64,000 nt of DNA from Variovorax terrae (GTDB taxonomy: Bacteria > Pseudomonadota > Gammaproteobacteria > Burkholderiales > Burkholderiaceae_C), in contig NZ_JALGBI010000002.1 of NCBI RefSeq assembly GCF_022809125.1, forward strand, positions 691,685-755,684, given 5' to 3'. Made by a program: the position numbers and the translations under genes. The notes below the pieces were generated by a model. That model saw nothing but the letters and a program-made list of their open reading frames with translations. It was not told the origin of the DNA and made no database searches. Positions 44,600 to 54,741 of this stretch are shown piece by piece. Each line of letters begins with the position of its first letter. The first letter of the stretch is position 1.

Positions 44600-45088
44600 G
44601 TGAAAATCAAAAGTCAGAAGGACTTCTTTTCCGGCCTCATGTTCATGGGCGTCGGAATTGCGTTCGCTTGGGGCGCCACGACCTACAACGTTGGCGAAGG
44701 GGCCCGCATGGGTCCTGGTTACTTTCCGCTGATGCTCGGGATCGTGATGGCGATTCTGGGCGGCGCCATCACCTTCAAGGCCCTCGTGGTCGAGACCGTG
44801 GGTGGCGACAAGGTCGGCAAATGGGCCTGGAAGCCGCTGTGCTACATCATCGGCGCCAACCTGGCGTTCGGCGTGCTGCTTGGCGGCCTGCCCAGCATCA
44901 ACGTGCCGGCCATGGGCATGATCATCGCGATCTACGCGCTGACCATCCTGTCGAGCCTGGCCGGCGAGCGCTTCAATCTCAAGGACGTGCTGATCCTGGC
45001 CACCATCCTGTCGGCTGGCAGCTACCTGGCCTTCATCGTGCTGCTCAAGCTGCAGATCCAGGTCTGGCCCAGCTTCATTACCGGCTGA
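44600..45088 (+). CDS. tctB: tripartite tricarboxylate transporter small membrane protein TctB
   Basis: 162 residues with four predicted membrane helices, MKIKSQKDFFSGLMFMGVGIAFAWGATTYNVGEGARMGPGYFPLMLGI. It starts with GTG at 44600, preceded by GAGGAG. It forms the inner-membrane part of a TTT carrier with TctA; the substrate (citrate, tricarballylate or an aromatic acid) cannot be read from the sequence. Confidence 0.93.
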   Translation: MKIKSQKDFFSGLMFMGVGIAFAWGATTYNVGEGARMGPGYFPLMLGIVMAILGGAITFKALVVETVGGDKVGKWAWKPLCYIIGANLAFGVLLGGLPSINVPAMGMIIAIYALTILSSLAGERFNLKDVLILATILSAGSYLAFIVLLKLQIQVWPSFITG

Positions 45089-45101
45089 GAGGAATAACAA
45101 C

Positions 45102-46613
45102 ATGGATCTGCTTACCAATCTCTCGATCGGTTTCGGTGTCGCGTTCACCCCGATCAACCTGCTCTACGCCTTCATCGGCTGCGTGCTCGGCACGCTGATC
45201 GGCGTGCTGCCCGGCATCGGCCCGGTGGCCACCATCGCGATGCTGCTGCCCGCCACCTACGCGCTGCCCCCGGTGTCGGCGCTGATCATGCTGGCTGGCA
45301 TCTACTACGGCGCCCAGTACGGCGGCTCCACCACGGCCATCCTGGTGAACCTGCCGGGCGAATCGTCCTCGGTGGTGACCTGTATCGACGGCTACCAGAT
45401 GGCGCGAAAGGGCCGGGCCGGGCCCGCGCTCGCGGCGGCCGGCCTGGGCTCGTTCTTCGCCGGCTCCGTGGGCACGCTGATCCTGGCGGCCTTCGCACCG
45501 CCGCTGACCGAGCTGGCCTTCAAGTTCGGCCCGGCTGAATACTTCTCGCTGATGATCCTGGGCCTGATCGGCGCCGTGGTGCTGGCTTCCGGCTCGCTGC
45601 TCAAGGCCATCGCCATGATCGTGCTGGGCCTGCTGCTCGGCCTGGTCGGCACCGACGTGAACTCCGGCGTGGCGCGCTTCAGCTTCGACATCCCCGAGCT
45701 GACCGACGGCATCGGCTTCGTGGTGATCGCCATGGGCGTGTTCGGCTACGGTGAAATCATCAGCAACCTGGCGCAGCCCGAGGACGAGCGCGAGGTGTTC
45801 ACCGCCAAGGTGCAGGGCCTGTTCCCGACCAAGGATGACTTCAAGCGCATGACGCCTGCCGTGCTGCGCGGCACCGCGCTGGGCTCCCTGCTGGGCATCC
45901 TGCCCGGCGGCGGCGCGCTGCTGGCGGCCTTCGCCGCCTACACGCTGGAGAAGAAGACCAAGCTGAAGCCGGGCGAAGTGCCGTTCGGCCAGGGCAACAT
46001 CCGCGGCGTGGCCGCTCCCGAGTCGGCCAACAACGCCGGCGCGCAGACCTCCTTCATCCCGCTGCTGACGCTGGGCATTCCGCCCAACGCCGTGATGGCG
46101 CTGATGGTGGGTGCCATGACCATCCACAACATCCAGCCGGGCCCGCAGGTGATGACCAGCAACCCGCAGCTGTTCTGGGGCCTGATCGCCTCGATGTGGA
46201 TCGGCAACCTGATGCTGGTGATCCTGAACCTGCCGCTGATCGGCATGTGGATCAAGCTGCTGACCGTGCCCTACCGTTTCCTGTTCCCCGCCATCGTGCT
46301 GTTCTGTGCGGTCGGTGTGTACACCACCAACAACAACACCTTCGACGTGTGGATGGTGGCAGCCTTCGGCGTCATCGGCTACCTGTTCGCCAAGCTCGGC
46401 TGCGAGCCCGCACCGCTGCTGCTGGGCTTCATCCTGGGCCCGATGATGGAAGAGAACCTGCGGCGCGCGCTGCTGCTGTCGCGGGGCGACTGGAGCGTGT
46501 TCGTCACGCGTCCGCTGTCGGCCGGCCTGCTGGCGGCTGCGCTGCTGCTGCTCATCATCGTGCTGCTGCCGGCGGTGAAGAACAAGCGCGAGGAAGCCTT
46601 CGTCGAGGATTGA
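45102..46613 (+). CDS. tctA: tripartite tricarboxylate transporter large membrane protein TctA
   Basis: 503 residues with 11-12 membrane helices. Conserved TctA blocks: GVLPGIGPVATIAMLLPATYALPP, GIYYGAQYGGSTTAILVNLPGESSSVVTCIDGYQMA and GILPGGGALLAAFAAYTLEKKTK. 13 bases after tctB. A terminator follows. Confidence 0.95.
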   Translation: MDLLTNLSIGFGVAFTPINLLYAFIGCVLGTLIGVLPGIGPVATIAMLLPATYALPPVSALIMLAGIYYGAQYGGSTTAILVNLPGESSSVVTCIDGYQMARKGRAGPALAAAGLGSFFAGSVGTLILAAFAPPLTELAFKFGPAEYFSLMILGLIGAVVLASGSLLKAIAMIVLGLLLGLVGTDVNSGVARFSFDIPELTDGIGFVVIAMGVFGYGEIISNLAQPEDEREVFTAKVQGLFPTKDDFKRMTPAVLRGTALGSLLGILPGGGALLAAFAAYTLEKKTKLKPGEVPFGQGNIRGVAAPESANNAGAQTSFIPLLTLGIPPNAVMALMVGAMTIHNIQPGPQVMTSNPQLFWGLIASMWIGNLMLVILNLPLIGMWIKLLTVPYRFLFPAIVLFCAVGVYTTNNNTFDVWMVAAFGVIGYLFAKLGCEPAPLLLGFILGPMMEENLRRALLLSRGDWSVFVTRPLSAGLLAAALLLLIIVLLPAVKNKREEAFVED

Positions 46614-46638
46614 CCCCGCGGCTCTTGAAACAGCCCAC

Positions 46639-46663
46639 AACGGCGCCTTCGGGCGCCGTTTTT
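46639..46663 (+). terminator. terminator after tctA
   Basis: AACGGCGCC-TTCG-GGCGCCGTTTTT: 9 bp stem with TTCG loop and T run. It sits between tctA and the DUF3422 gene, so the binding protein gene tctC downstream is likely on its own transcript. Confidence 0.9.
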
Positions 46664-46770
46664 CATTTTGTCGGGCCACCCGATGATGAAAGGCGGCCCC
46701 TCGGGGGGGCAGCGGCAGATCATGGCGGCGGCGCAAGGCGCGGGTTGGCGCTGAGTCACAATGGCGACCC

Positions 46771-48084
46771 ATGGACCGCATGCAACCGAGCCTTCAACCG
46801 AGGCAGCACCCCCAGCGCGCCGCGCTGCACAACGAAATCCACGCCCGGCCGCCCGAGTCGATGAATGCGCCGCTGGCGATCTCGCACATCGTCATGGCCT
46901 GCGACGCCGCCCAGCGCGATGCCAGCCGCGAGCATGTGGCCACCCTGCTGCGCGACCACCACCTGCCCCAGCCCGATGCGCAGTCCACCCACCTGCGGAT
47001 GGACCTGGGGCCGTTCCGGCTGCGCTGGGAGCTGCACACCGAATTCGTCACCTGGACCTTCATGCGGCCGCTCGAGGCCGATGCAGGCAGCCATCTGGCC
47101 GGCGAGCGCGAGCCCGCCACCGCGGCCGGCGTGGTGCCGCAGGGCTGGCTGCCCCAGCTGCCGGGCCAGTGCCTGGTGAGCCTGCACCTGTGGGTGCTGC
47201 CCACGCGCACCTTCGGCACCGACTCGCTGGTCAAACACCTGCTGCACGAGGACACGCTGGTGGCCTCCACGGTGGCCGACGGGCATGGCGAGGTCTACAC
47301 CGACTTCGCCATCCATGCCGACGGTTTTTCCCGCATGGTGCTGCTGGCCGGCAGCGTCACGCCGCGCCGCCTGGGCCGCCTGGTGCAGCGGCTGCTGGAG
47401 ATCGAGACCTACCGCATGGCCGCGCTGCTGGGCCTGCCGGCCGCCCGCGAAGCCTCCGCCGTGCTGGCCCACGCCGAGCGCGAACTGGCCGAGCTGGCGG
47501 AGTCGATCCGCAGCGCCGACCACGCCGACGAGCCGCAGCTGCTCGACCGGCTGACGCGGCTGGCCGGCAAGGTGGAGAGCCAGTACGCGGCCACGCACTC
47601 GCGGTTCTCGGCCAGCGCGGCGTATTTCGAGCTGGTGGACAAGCGCATCGGCGACATCACCGAGTCGCGGCTGGCGGGGCTGCAGACCATCCGCGAGTTC
47701 ATGGACCGGCGCCTCACGCCCGCGCGCAGCACCTGCGAGTGGGCCACGCGGCGCCAGGATGCGCTGTCGCAGCGCGTCTCGCGCATGAGCAACCTGCTGC
47801 GCACCCGCGTCGAGATCGAGCAGCAGCAAAGCAGCCAGGCACTGCTGGGCGCGATGAACCGCCGCCAGGGCCTGCAGCTCAAGCTCCAGTCCACCGTCGA
47901 GGGGCTGTCGGTCGCCGCCATCACCTACTACATCGTGGGCCTGGTGAGCTACCTCGCCAAGGGGGCTGAGAAGATCGGCTGGCCCTGGAGCCCCGAGAGC
48001 ACGGCGGCCTGCGCCATTCCGGTGGTGGCGCTGGCGGTCTGGTGGTCGCTGCGGCGCCTGCATCACAAGGTGTTCAAAGCCTGA
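46771..48084 (+). CDS. DUF3422 domain protein, C-terminal membrane segments
   Basis: 437 residues. Starts with QHPQRAALHNEIHARPPE, the DUF3422 start. The rest is alpha-helical (AERELAELAESIRSADH, MSNLLRTRVEIEQQQSSQALLGAMNRRQ) and ends with two hydrophobic helices (LSVAAITYYIVGLVSYLA, CAIPVVALAVWWSLRRLHH). Function unknown. Its place between tctA and tctC suggests some link to the transporter. A second in-frame ATG at 46780 is possible as start. Confidence 0.85.
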   Translation: MDRMQPSLQPRQHPQRAALHNEIHARPPESMNAPLAISHIVMACDAAQRDASREHVATLLRDHHLPQPDAQSTHLRMDLGPFRLRWELHTEFVTWTFMRPLEADAGSHLAGEREPATAAGVVPQGWLPQLPGQCLVSLHLWVLPTRTFGTDSLVKHLLHEDTLVASTVADGHGEVYTDFAIHADGFSRMVLLAGSVTPRRLGRLVQRLLEIETYRMAALLGLPAAREASAVLAHAERELAELAESIRSADHADEPQLLDRLTRLAGKVESQYAATHSRFSASAAYFELVDKRIGDITESRLAGLQTIREFMDRRLTPARSTCEWATRRQDALSQRVSRMSNLLRTRVEIEQQQSSQALLGAMNRRQGLQLKLQSTVEGLSVAAITYYIVGLVSYLAKGAEKIGWPWSPESTAACAIPVVALAVWWSLRRLHHKVFKA

Positions 48085-48096
48085 CAGAATGGCGGC

Positions 48097-49053
48097 ATGA
48101 AACGCCGCCATCTCGTTCTTTCCGCGGGCCTGGCGCCTGCGCTCGCCTGGGCCCAGACCTACCCGGCCAAACCCGTCCGCCTCGTCGTGCCATTTCCGGC
48201 CGGCGGCGCGACCGACATCTTCGCCCGTGCGCTGTCGCAGAAGCTCGGCGACAAGCTGGGCCAGCCGCTGGTGGTGGAGAACCGGCCCGGCGCCGGCGGC
48301 ACCATCGGCTCGGAAGTGGTGGCCAAGGCCGCGCCAGACGGCTACACGCTGCTGCTGGCCACCTCCAGCACGCATTCGATCGGCCCCAATCTGAATCCGC
48401 GCATGCCCTACGACGCGGTGAAGGACTTCACGCCGATCTCGCATGTCGGCAACGCGCCCAGCATCATGCTGGTGCCCAACAGCACGCCGGCCAGGACGCT
48501 CAAGGAGTGGCTGGACTATGCCCGCGGCAATCCGGGGCGCCTGAACTATGCCTCCAGCGGCAACGGCACCATCGTGCAGCTCACGGCCGAGCTGTTCAAG
48601 GCCCAGGCCGGGCTGTTCATCGTGCACATTCCCTACAAGGGCACGGCGCTGGCGATTCCCGATCTCGTGAGCGGCAAGGTCGGCGTGCTGTTCGATTCGC
48701 TGCCCACCGGCCTGCCGCACGTGCGCGACGGCCGCCTGCGTGCGCTGGCCGTGACCTCCGCGAAGCGCACCGCGATGGCGCCCGAGCTGCCGGCCGTGGC
48801 CGAGCTGCTGCCGGGCTTCGAGTCCAACACCTGGTTCGGCCTGTACGCGCCCCGCGCGCTGCCGCCCGACATCCTGGCCCGGGTCAACGCCGCGGCCAAC
48901 CAGGCCCTGGCCGAGCCCGACGTGAAGGACAAGCTGGCGCGGCTGGGCATCGAGCCGGTGGGCGGGACGCCCCAGCAGTTCGCACAGATGGCGGCTGCGG
49001 ATGCCCTCAAGTGGAAAAAGATCATCGCGGAACGGAAAATCACCTCCGATTGA
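48097..49053 (+). CDS. tctC: tripartite tricarboxylate transporter substrate-binding protein (Bug family)
   Basis: 318-residue periplasmic binding protein. Signal peptide RRHLVLSAGLAPALAWAQ; mature part starts with the Bug-family pattern YPAKPVRLVVPFPAGGATDIFAR and continues GQPLVVENRPGAGGTIGSEVVAKAAPDGYTLL. Ends KWKKIIAERKITSD. 12 bases after DUF3422. The ligand cannot be read from the sequence. Confidence 0.92.
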   Translation: MKRRHLVLSAGLAPALAWAQTYPAKPVRLVVPFPAGGATDIFARALSQKLGDKLGQPLVVENRPGAGGTIGSEVVAKAAPDGYTLLLATSSTHSIGPNLNPRMPYDAVKDFTPISHVGNAPSIMLVPNSTPARTLKEWLDYARGNPGRLNYASSGNGTIVQLTAELFKAQAGLFIVHIPYKGTALAIPDLVSGKVGVLFDSLPTGLPHVRDGRLRALAVTSAKRTAMAPELPAVAELLPGFESNTWFGLYAPRALPPDILARVNAAANQALAEPDVKDKLARLGIEPVGGTPQQFAQMAAADALKWKKIIAERKITSD

Positions 49054-49063
49054 AGTGTTTTTC

Positions 49064-49114
49064 GCCCGATGTCCGCATTGGGCGGTCCTCTCTAGCTATT
49101 GAATTGATAGCAAT
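49064..49114 (+). repeat. family A repeat, copy 9
   Basis: CCCGATGTCCGCATTGGGCG, then GTCCTCTCTAGCTATTGAAT and TGATAGCA. This copy has the full palindrome GCTATTGAATTGATAGC. It lies between tctC and the phosphatase gene. Confidence 0.8.
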
Positions 49115-49147
49115 AGCCGATACCGCGCATGCCGGATAATCGGATCA

Positions 49148-49822
49148 ATGACCGAACTGATACTGATCCGCCACGGCGAAACCGACTGGAACCGTGAGCT
49201 GCGTTTCCAGGGCCAGGTGGATGTGCCGCTCAACCCGTTGGGGCACGAGCAGGCGCGCCGCGTGGGCCAGCGCCTGGCGGCGGAGACCGTGCACCACCTG
49301 TACTGCAGCGACCTTCTGCGCACGCAGCAGACGGCCGGGCCGGCCGCGAAGCAGCTCGCGCTGTGCAGCGTCACCGATGCCGCCCTGCGCGAGCAGAACT
49401 TCGGCGTGGTGGACGGCATGCGCGTGGACGACATCAAGCGGCAGCACCCCGAGGCCTGGGCCCGGTGGCTGCAGTTCCGCGAGGACTATGCGATGCCCGA
49501 AGGCGAAAGTCCCCTCGAGTTCCATGCCCGCGTGATGCAGGCGGTGTACCGGCTGGCGGCGGCGCATCCGCAGCAGACGCTGGCGGTGGTGACGCATGGT
49601 GGCGTGCTCGACATGATCTACCGCACGGCCCGCCGGCTCGGGCTCAACGGGCCGCGCCAGAGCCAGATTCCCAACGCGGGCCTGAGCCGGGTGCGGGTGC
49701 AGGGCGAGGCGATCGAGATCCTCTCGTGGGCCGACACGCAGCACCTGGCCGACCTGCCGGCGCAGCCGGTCTACGATCAGGCCAGGCTGGCCAGCGCCGA
49801 GTCGAGCCCCAGCGCCGCATAG
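49148..49822 (+). CDS. histidine phosphatase / phosphoglycerate-mutase-like protein
   Basis: 224 residues. RHGETDWNRELRFQGQVD (nucleophile His in the RHG motif) and VTHGGVLDMIYR (second His) show an active histidine phosphatase. It may be a GpmB-type mutase or a phosphatase with another substrate. Its last 46 bases overlap the convergent TPR gene in opposite orientation (49777-49822), which is unusually long. Confidence 0.88.
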   Translation: MTELILIRHGETDWNRELRFQGQVDVPLNPLGHEQARRVGQRLAAETVHHLYCSDLLRTQQTAGPAAKQLALCSVTDAALREQNFGVVDGMRVDDIKRQHPEAWARWLQFREDYAMPEGESPLEFHARVMQAVYRLAAAHPQQTLAVVTHGGVLDMIYRTARRLGLNGPRQSQIPNAGLSRVRVQGEAIEILSWADTQHLADLPAQPVYDQARLASAESSPSAA

Positions 49823-51123
49823 ACGGCTTCGGCCTGGCGGCGCAGCCGCAGCGATTCCGGCTGGCCGCGCAGCTGCTGCTGCAACAGGTTCTGGGCGCCG
49901 GACAGGCCGCCGCTGCGGATCAGCGCATCCAGGTGGATCTGGGCGAACAGGTCGCGCTGGGCATGGCTGCCGCCGATCTCCAGCAACCGGGGCAGCGCCG
50001 CGCCGAGTTCGTCCACGGCGGTGGCGTGGTCGCCCGCGGCGTGCGCCAGCAGGCCGCGGCAGGCGGGCAGGCAGACGCGCTGCCAGGCGGCGCGCGACGG
50101 GCCGGCGGCCTGGGCCGCATGGGCTTCGATGTGGCGCATCAGCAGCGCGGCTTCGGGGCGCTGCGCGCGGGCCAGGCCGTACAGGTACTGCATGTCGAGG
50201 AACGGCAGCACATGGTCGTCCAGGCGAGTGGCCAGGTAGCGGCCGACATCCTGCCAGCGCTCGCCCACGTCCACGCCGGCCAGCTCCAGCCGCGCCAGCA
50301 GCGAGACGGCGTTGACCTGGTCCTGCGAATATTCCTTGACCACGCCCCAGACCTGCTCGTCATACAGGCGCAGCACCTCGTCGTGCTGTCCGAGGTCCAG
50401 CGCGAACAGGGCCAGGTGCCACCAGTTGTGCGTGACCATGAACGAGTTGAGGCCGGTCCAGGTGGGGCTGACGTCCCGCAGGAACGCCATGCCCTCGGTG
50501 AGCCGCCCTTCGGTCAGCATCACATGGGCCAGCGCATGGTGGGCCCAGGGTTCCTTGCGGCACAGATGGATGGCCTGGCGAGCGGCGCGTTCGGCCTGCG
50601 CCAGCAGATGGCACTGCTCCCAGGCGAAGGCGGCCATGCCGTGCAGGTAGGGCACGTCGGCGGCGGCGGGCAGGGCGGCCAGGGCCAGGCGCAGCATGCC
50701 GGGCGAGTCGCCCTGGTTGAACAGGTGGTATTGCCCCAGCTTGAGCGAGGCCAGGTCGCGCGGGTGCTCGCGCGCCTGCTCCTCGTGGAGCCGGATCGCG
50801 AGGTTGATGTCGCCGTCGATCCAGGCCTGCACGGCGCGCACGAAGCGCTGCTCGCGCTCGCTGGCCGCCAGCGGCGAGGCCAGGGCCCGCTCGATGAACG
50901 GCCGCGCGTTGCCCGGGCCCTCGCGCGATTCGGCGAACATGTGCAGCGCCGCCGCATAGGCCTGCACGATCGGGCCGTCATCGTGCTGCGCGGCCGGCAG
51001 CACGTTCACGGCCCGCGCTTCGCAGGCAATGAACCCCTCGACGAAATCATTGACAGCCGCAACGCTGGCCGGGTCGGACACCGCCAGGGGGTTGCCCAGG
51101 GCGTCGCGGAGTTCTGCAGCCAT
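49777..51123 (-). CDS. TPR protein of the TTC38 type
   Basis: 448 residues. Helical repeats through the whole length, best seen at residues 150-230 (MLRLALAALPAAADVPYLHGMAAFAWEQCHLLAQAERAARQAI, EPWAHHALAHVMLTEGRLTEGMAFL, SFMVTHNWWHLALFALDLGQHDEVLRLYD), as in tetratricopeptide-repeat protein 38. Role unknown. It is the last gene of the dipeptide transporter operon (10 bases after the binding protein gene) and overlaps the convergent phosphatase gene. Confidence 0.8.
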   Translation of the reverse strand: MAAELRDALGNPLAVSDPASVAAVNDFVEGFIACEARAVNVLPAAQHDDGPIVQAYAAALHMFAESREGPGNARPFIERALASPLAASEREQRFVRAVQAWIDGDINLAIRLHEEQAREHPRDLASLKLGQYHLFNQGDSPGMLRLALAALPAAADVPYLHGMAAFAWEQCHLLAQAERAARQAIHLCRKEPWAHHALAHVMLTEGRLTEGMAFLRDVSPTWTGLNSFMVTHNWWHLALFALDLGQHDEVLRLYDEQVWGVVKEYSQDQVNAVSLLARLELAGVDVGERWQDVGRYLATRLDDHVLPFLDMQYLYGLARAQRPEAALLMRHIEAHAAQAAGPSRAAWQRVCLPACRGLLAHAAGDHATAVDELGAALPRLLEIGGSHAQRDLFAQIHLDALIRSGGLSGAQNLLQQQLRGQPESLRLRRQAEAVYAALGLDSALASLA

Positions 51124-51133
51124 GGGCTCCGGT

Positions 51134-52636
51134 TTATTTCCAGGCCAGGGCCGACAGGTCGTTCACGAAGATGGGCTGGTCCTTCCACACGCCGCTGAGC
51201 TTGGCGCTGGTGACGGTGGCCCATTGCGGCGCGAACAGGAAGCCGTTGACGGCGTCGGTGGCCAGCAGGCGCTGGGCTTCGCCGTAGTACTTGGCGCGGT
51301 CGTCGTTCTTGGTGGCGGTGTTGATCTTGTCGATCAGCTCGCGGAACTTGGCCGAGTCGTACTGGAAGTAGTAGTCGGGTTTGGCGTAGTTCGAGAAGTC
51401 GAAGGCCTCGACGTGCGAGACGATGCTCAGGTCGTAGTTCTTGTTCTTGTAGACGCCGTCGAGCCACTGCGCCCATTCGACGTTCTCGATCTTGGCCACG
51501 ATGCCGACCTTGGCGAGCTGGGCCGCGATGATCTCGCCACCCTGGCGCGCATAGGGCGGCGGCGGCAGCTTGAGGCTCAGTTCGAGCGGCGTCTTCACGC
51601 CGGCCTCGGCCAGCAGGGCCTTGGCCTTCTCCACGTTGTAGGGATTGACGCCGGTGGTGTCGACATAGCCGAAGGCGCCCGGCACGTAGTGGCTGCCGAT
51701 GGGCGTGCCCAGCCCGTCCACGGCGCCGTCGATCACGGCCTTGCGGTCGATCGCGGCCGCGATGGCGCGGCGCACGCGCACGTCGTCCAGCGGCTTCTTC
51801 TTGTTGTTGATGCTCAGGATGGTCTTGGCGCGCGAGTTGCCGATCAGCACCTGGAAGCGCGGGTCGTTCTTGAACGGATCGAGGCTCTTGGCCTGGATGC
51901 CGCGCGGGTAGGCGTCCACGTCGCCGGCCAGCAGGGCGGCCACCGAGGCGGCCTGGTCGCTGATGAAGCGGAAGGTGGCCTTGCCGATCTTGATGGCGGC
52001 CGGGTTGCGGTAGCCGTCCCACTTGGACAGCGTCACGGCCGAGCCCTTGGCCCAGTTGTCGAACTTGTAGGGGCCGGTGCCGACCGGCTGGGTGCCGTTG
52101 GTGGCGGCGCTCTTGGGTTCGACGATGATGGCCGTGCCCTGGCCCAGCATGAGCAGCAGGTCGGGGTTGGGGTTCTTGAGCGTGAGCACCACCGTGGCCG
52201 GGTCGGGGGTGTCGATCTTGGCGATGTTGGTGAACACCGCCTTGTCCTTGTTGGTCGAGCCTTCGGCGGCGGCGCGCTCGAACGAGTACTTCACGCTGGC
52301 GGCGCTGAAGGGCTCGCCGTTGTGGAACTTGACGCCGGTGCGCAGCTTGAAGGTGTAGGTCTTCTGGTCCGGCGAGATGGTCCAGCTCTCGGCCAGCAGG
52401 GGCGTAGCCGTGCCGTTCTCGTTGAACTTGGTGAGGGTTTCGTAGATGTTGTAGAGCGTGACTTCGGAGATGGACGAAGCGGCGCCTGCGGACGGGTCGA
52501 GGCCGTTGGGTTCGAGCGTGACGCCGATGGTCACGGCATTCTTGTTGGCCTGGGCGATGCTGCTCATGGGAACGGCGGCCAACAGGCTGGCCGACACGGT
52601 GGCTGCAAGCAGCACGGAACGCCGTTGAATCTTCAT
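51134..52636 (-). CDS. ABC transporter substrate-binding protein (family 5)
   Basis: 500 residues, periplasmic peptide/nickel/opine-type binding protein. Signal peptide MKIQRRSVLLAATVSASLLAAVPMSSIAQA. The SBP_bac_5 pattern follows: VTIGVTLEPNGLDPSAGAASS, YTFKLRTGVKFHNGEPFSAASVKYSFERA, VGTGPYKF, GYRNPAAIKIGKATFRFI. The substrate is unknown. It lies after the ATPase gene (112-base gap), an unusual order; in most such operons the binding protein is first. Confidence 0.92.
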   Translation of the reverse strand: MKIQRRSVLLAATVSASLLAAVPMSSIAQANKNAVTIGVTLEPNGLDPSAGAASSISEVTLYNIYETLTKFNENGTATPLLAESWTISPDQKTYTFKLRTGVKFHNGEPFSAASVKYSFERAAAEGSTNKDKAVFTNIAKIDTPDPATVVLTLKNPNPDLLLMLGQGTAIIVEPKSAATNGTQPVGTGPYKFDNWAKGSAVTLSKWDGYRNPAAIKIGKATFRFISDQAASVAALLAGDVDAYPRGIQAKSLDPFKNDPRFQVLIGNSRAKTILSINNKKKPLDDVRVRRAIAAAIDRKAVIDGAVDGLGTPIGSHYVPGAFGYVDTTGVNPYNVEKAKALLAEAGVKTPLELSLKLPPPPYARQGGEIIAAQLAKVGIVAKIENVEWAQWLDGVYKNKNYDLSIVSHVEAFDFSNYAKPDYYFQYDSAKFRELIDKINTATKNDDRAKYYGEAQRLLATDAVNGFLFAPQWATVTSAKLSGVWKDQPIFVNDLSALAWK

Positions 52637-52748
52637 GACCTCAAACTCCTTCAGGACTCAATGATTGGGATGCAAACGTACATTGTGACGCCAAGCCCCA
52701 GTGGCGACAAGGCGTAAGTTCATGCGCGCAGCGCCTATGCGGCCGGGG

Positions 52749-53758
<1,010 letters not shown>

Positions 53759-53762
<4 letters not shown>

Positions 53763-54739
53763 GCCGGCTCCGGGGTCATGGGCTGGGCCAGCACGCAGCG
53801 GGCCTCGTGGTGGGCGCCGACGAGCACCGGCGCGGGACGCAGGTGGGCACAGCTGTCCAGGGCCACGCTGCAGCGCGCGGTGAAGGGGCAGCCGGACGGC
53901 AGGTCCACCAGCTCGGGCACCGTGCCCGCGATGGTGGTCAGGCGCGCATGGCGGGCGCCGCCGATGCGCGGGCGGGCGGCGAACAGGCCCTGGCTGTAGG
54001 GATGGGCGAGATGGGCGAACACCGATTCGGTGGGGCCGCTTTCGACCACGCTGCCGCCATACATCACGAGCATGCGGCGCACGTTCTCGGCGATCACGCC
54101 GAGATCGTGCGAGATCAGGATCATGGCCATGCCGCGCTCCTGGACGAGGTCGGCGATCAGGTCGAGGATCTGGCCCTGGATGGTCACGTCAAGCGCGGTA
54201 GTGGGCTCATCGGCGATCAGCAGCTCGGGGCCGCAGGCCAGCGCCATGGCGATGGTCACGCGCTGGCGCTGGCCGCCCGAGAACTGGTGCGGGTAGGCGT
54301 CCACGCGGCGCGCGGCGTCGGGCAGGCCGACGCGGTCGAGCAGGGCGATCACCTCCTTGCGGGCCGCTGCCCCGGACAGGCCGCGGTGGCGCATCAGCGG
54401 CTCGGCCACCTGGCGGCCGATGGTGTGCAGCGGGTTGAGCGCCGTCATCGGCTCCTGGAAGATCATGCCGATGCGGTTGCCGCGGACCTTGCACAGCTCG
54501 GCGTCGGGCAGGCCCACCAGTTCACGGCCATTGAGGCGGATGCTGCCGGTGACCTGGGCGCTGGCGGGCAGCAGGCCCATCAGCGCCATGGCGGTGAGCG
54601 ACTTGCCGCAACCCGATTCGCCGATCAGGCCGAGCGTGTCGCCGCTGTCCAGGCTGAAGCTCACGCCGCGCACCGCATCGGCCGGGCCGCGCGAAGTTTT
54701 CAGTCGGACGACGAGGTTGTCGACTTCCAGCAGGGCCAT
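53759..54739 (-). CDS. dipeptide/oligopeptide ABC transporter ATP-binding protein (DppD/OppD type)
   Basis: 326 residues from [13 protein letters not shown] (start 54739). Walker [32 protein letters not shown], signature [36 protein letters not shown], and the Cys segment [21 protein letters not shown]. Start and end both overlap or nearly touch neighbouring genes, as expected for one operon. Confidence 0.93.
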
Positions 54740-54741
54740 GC

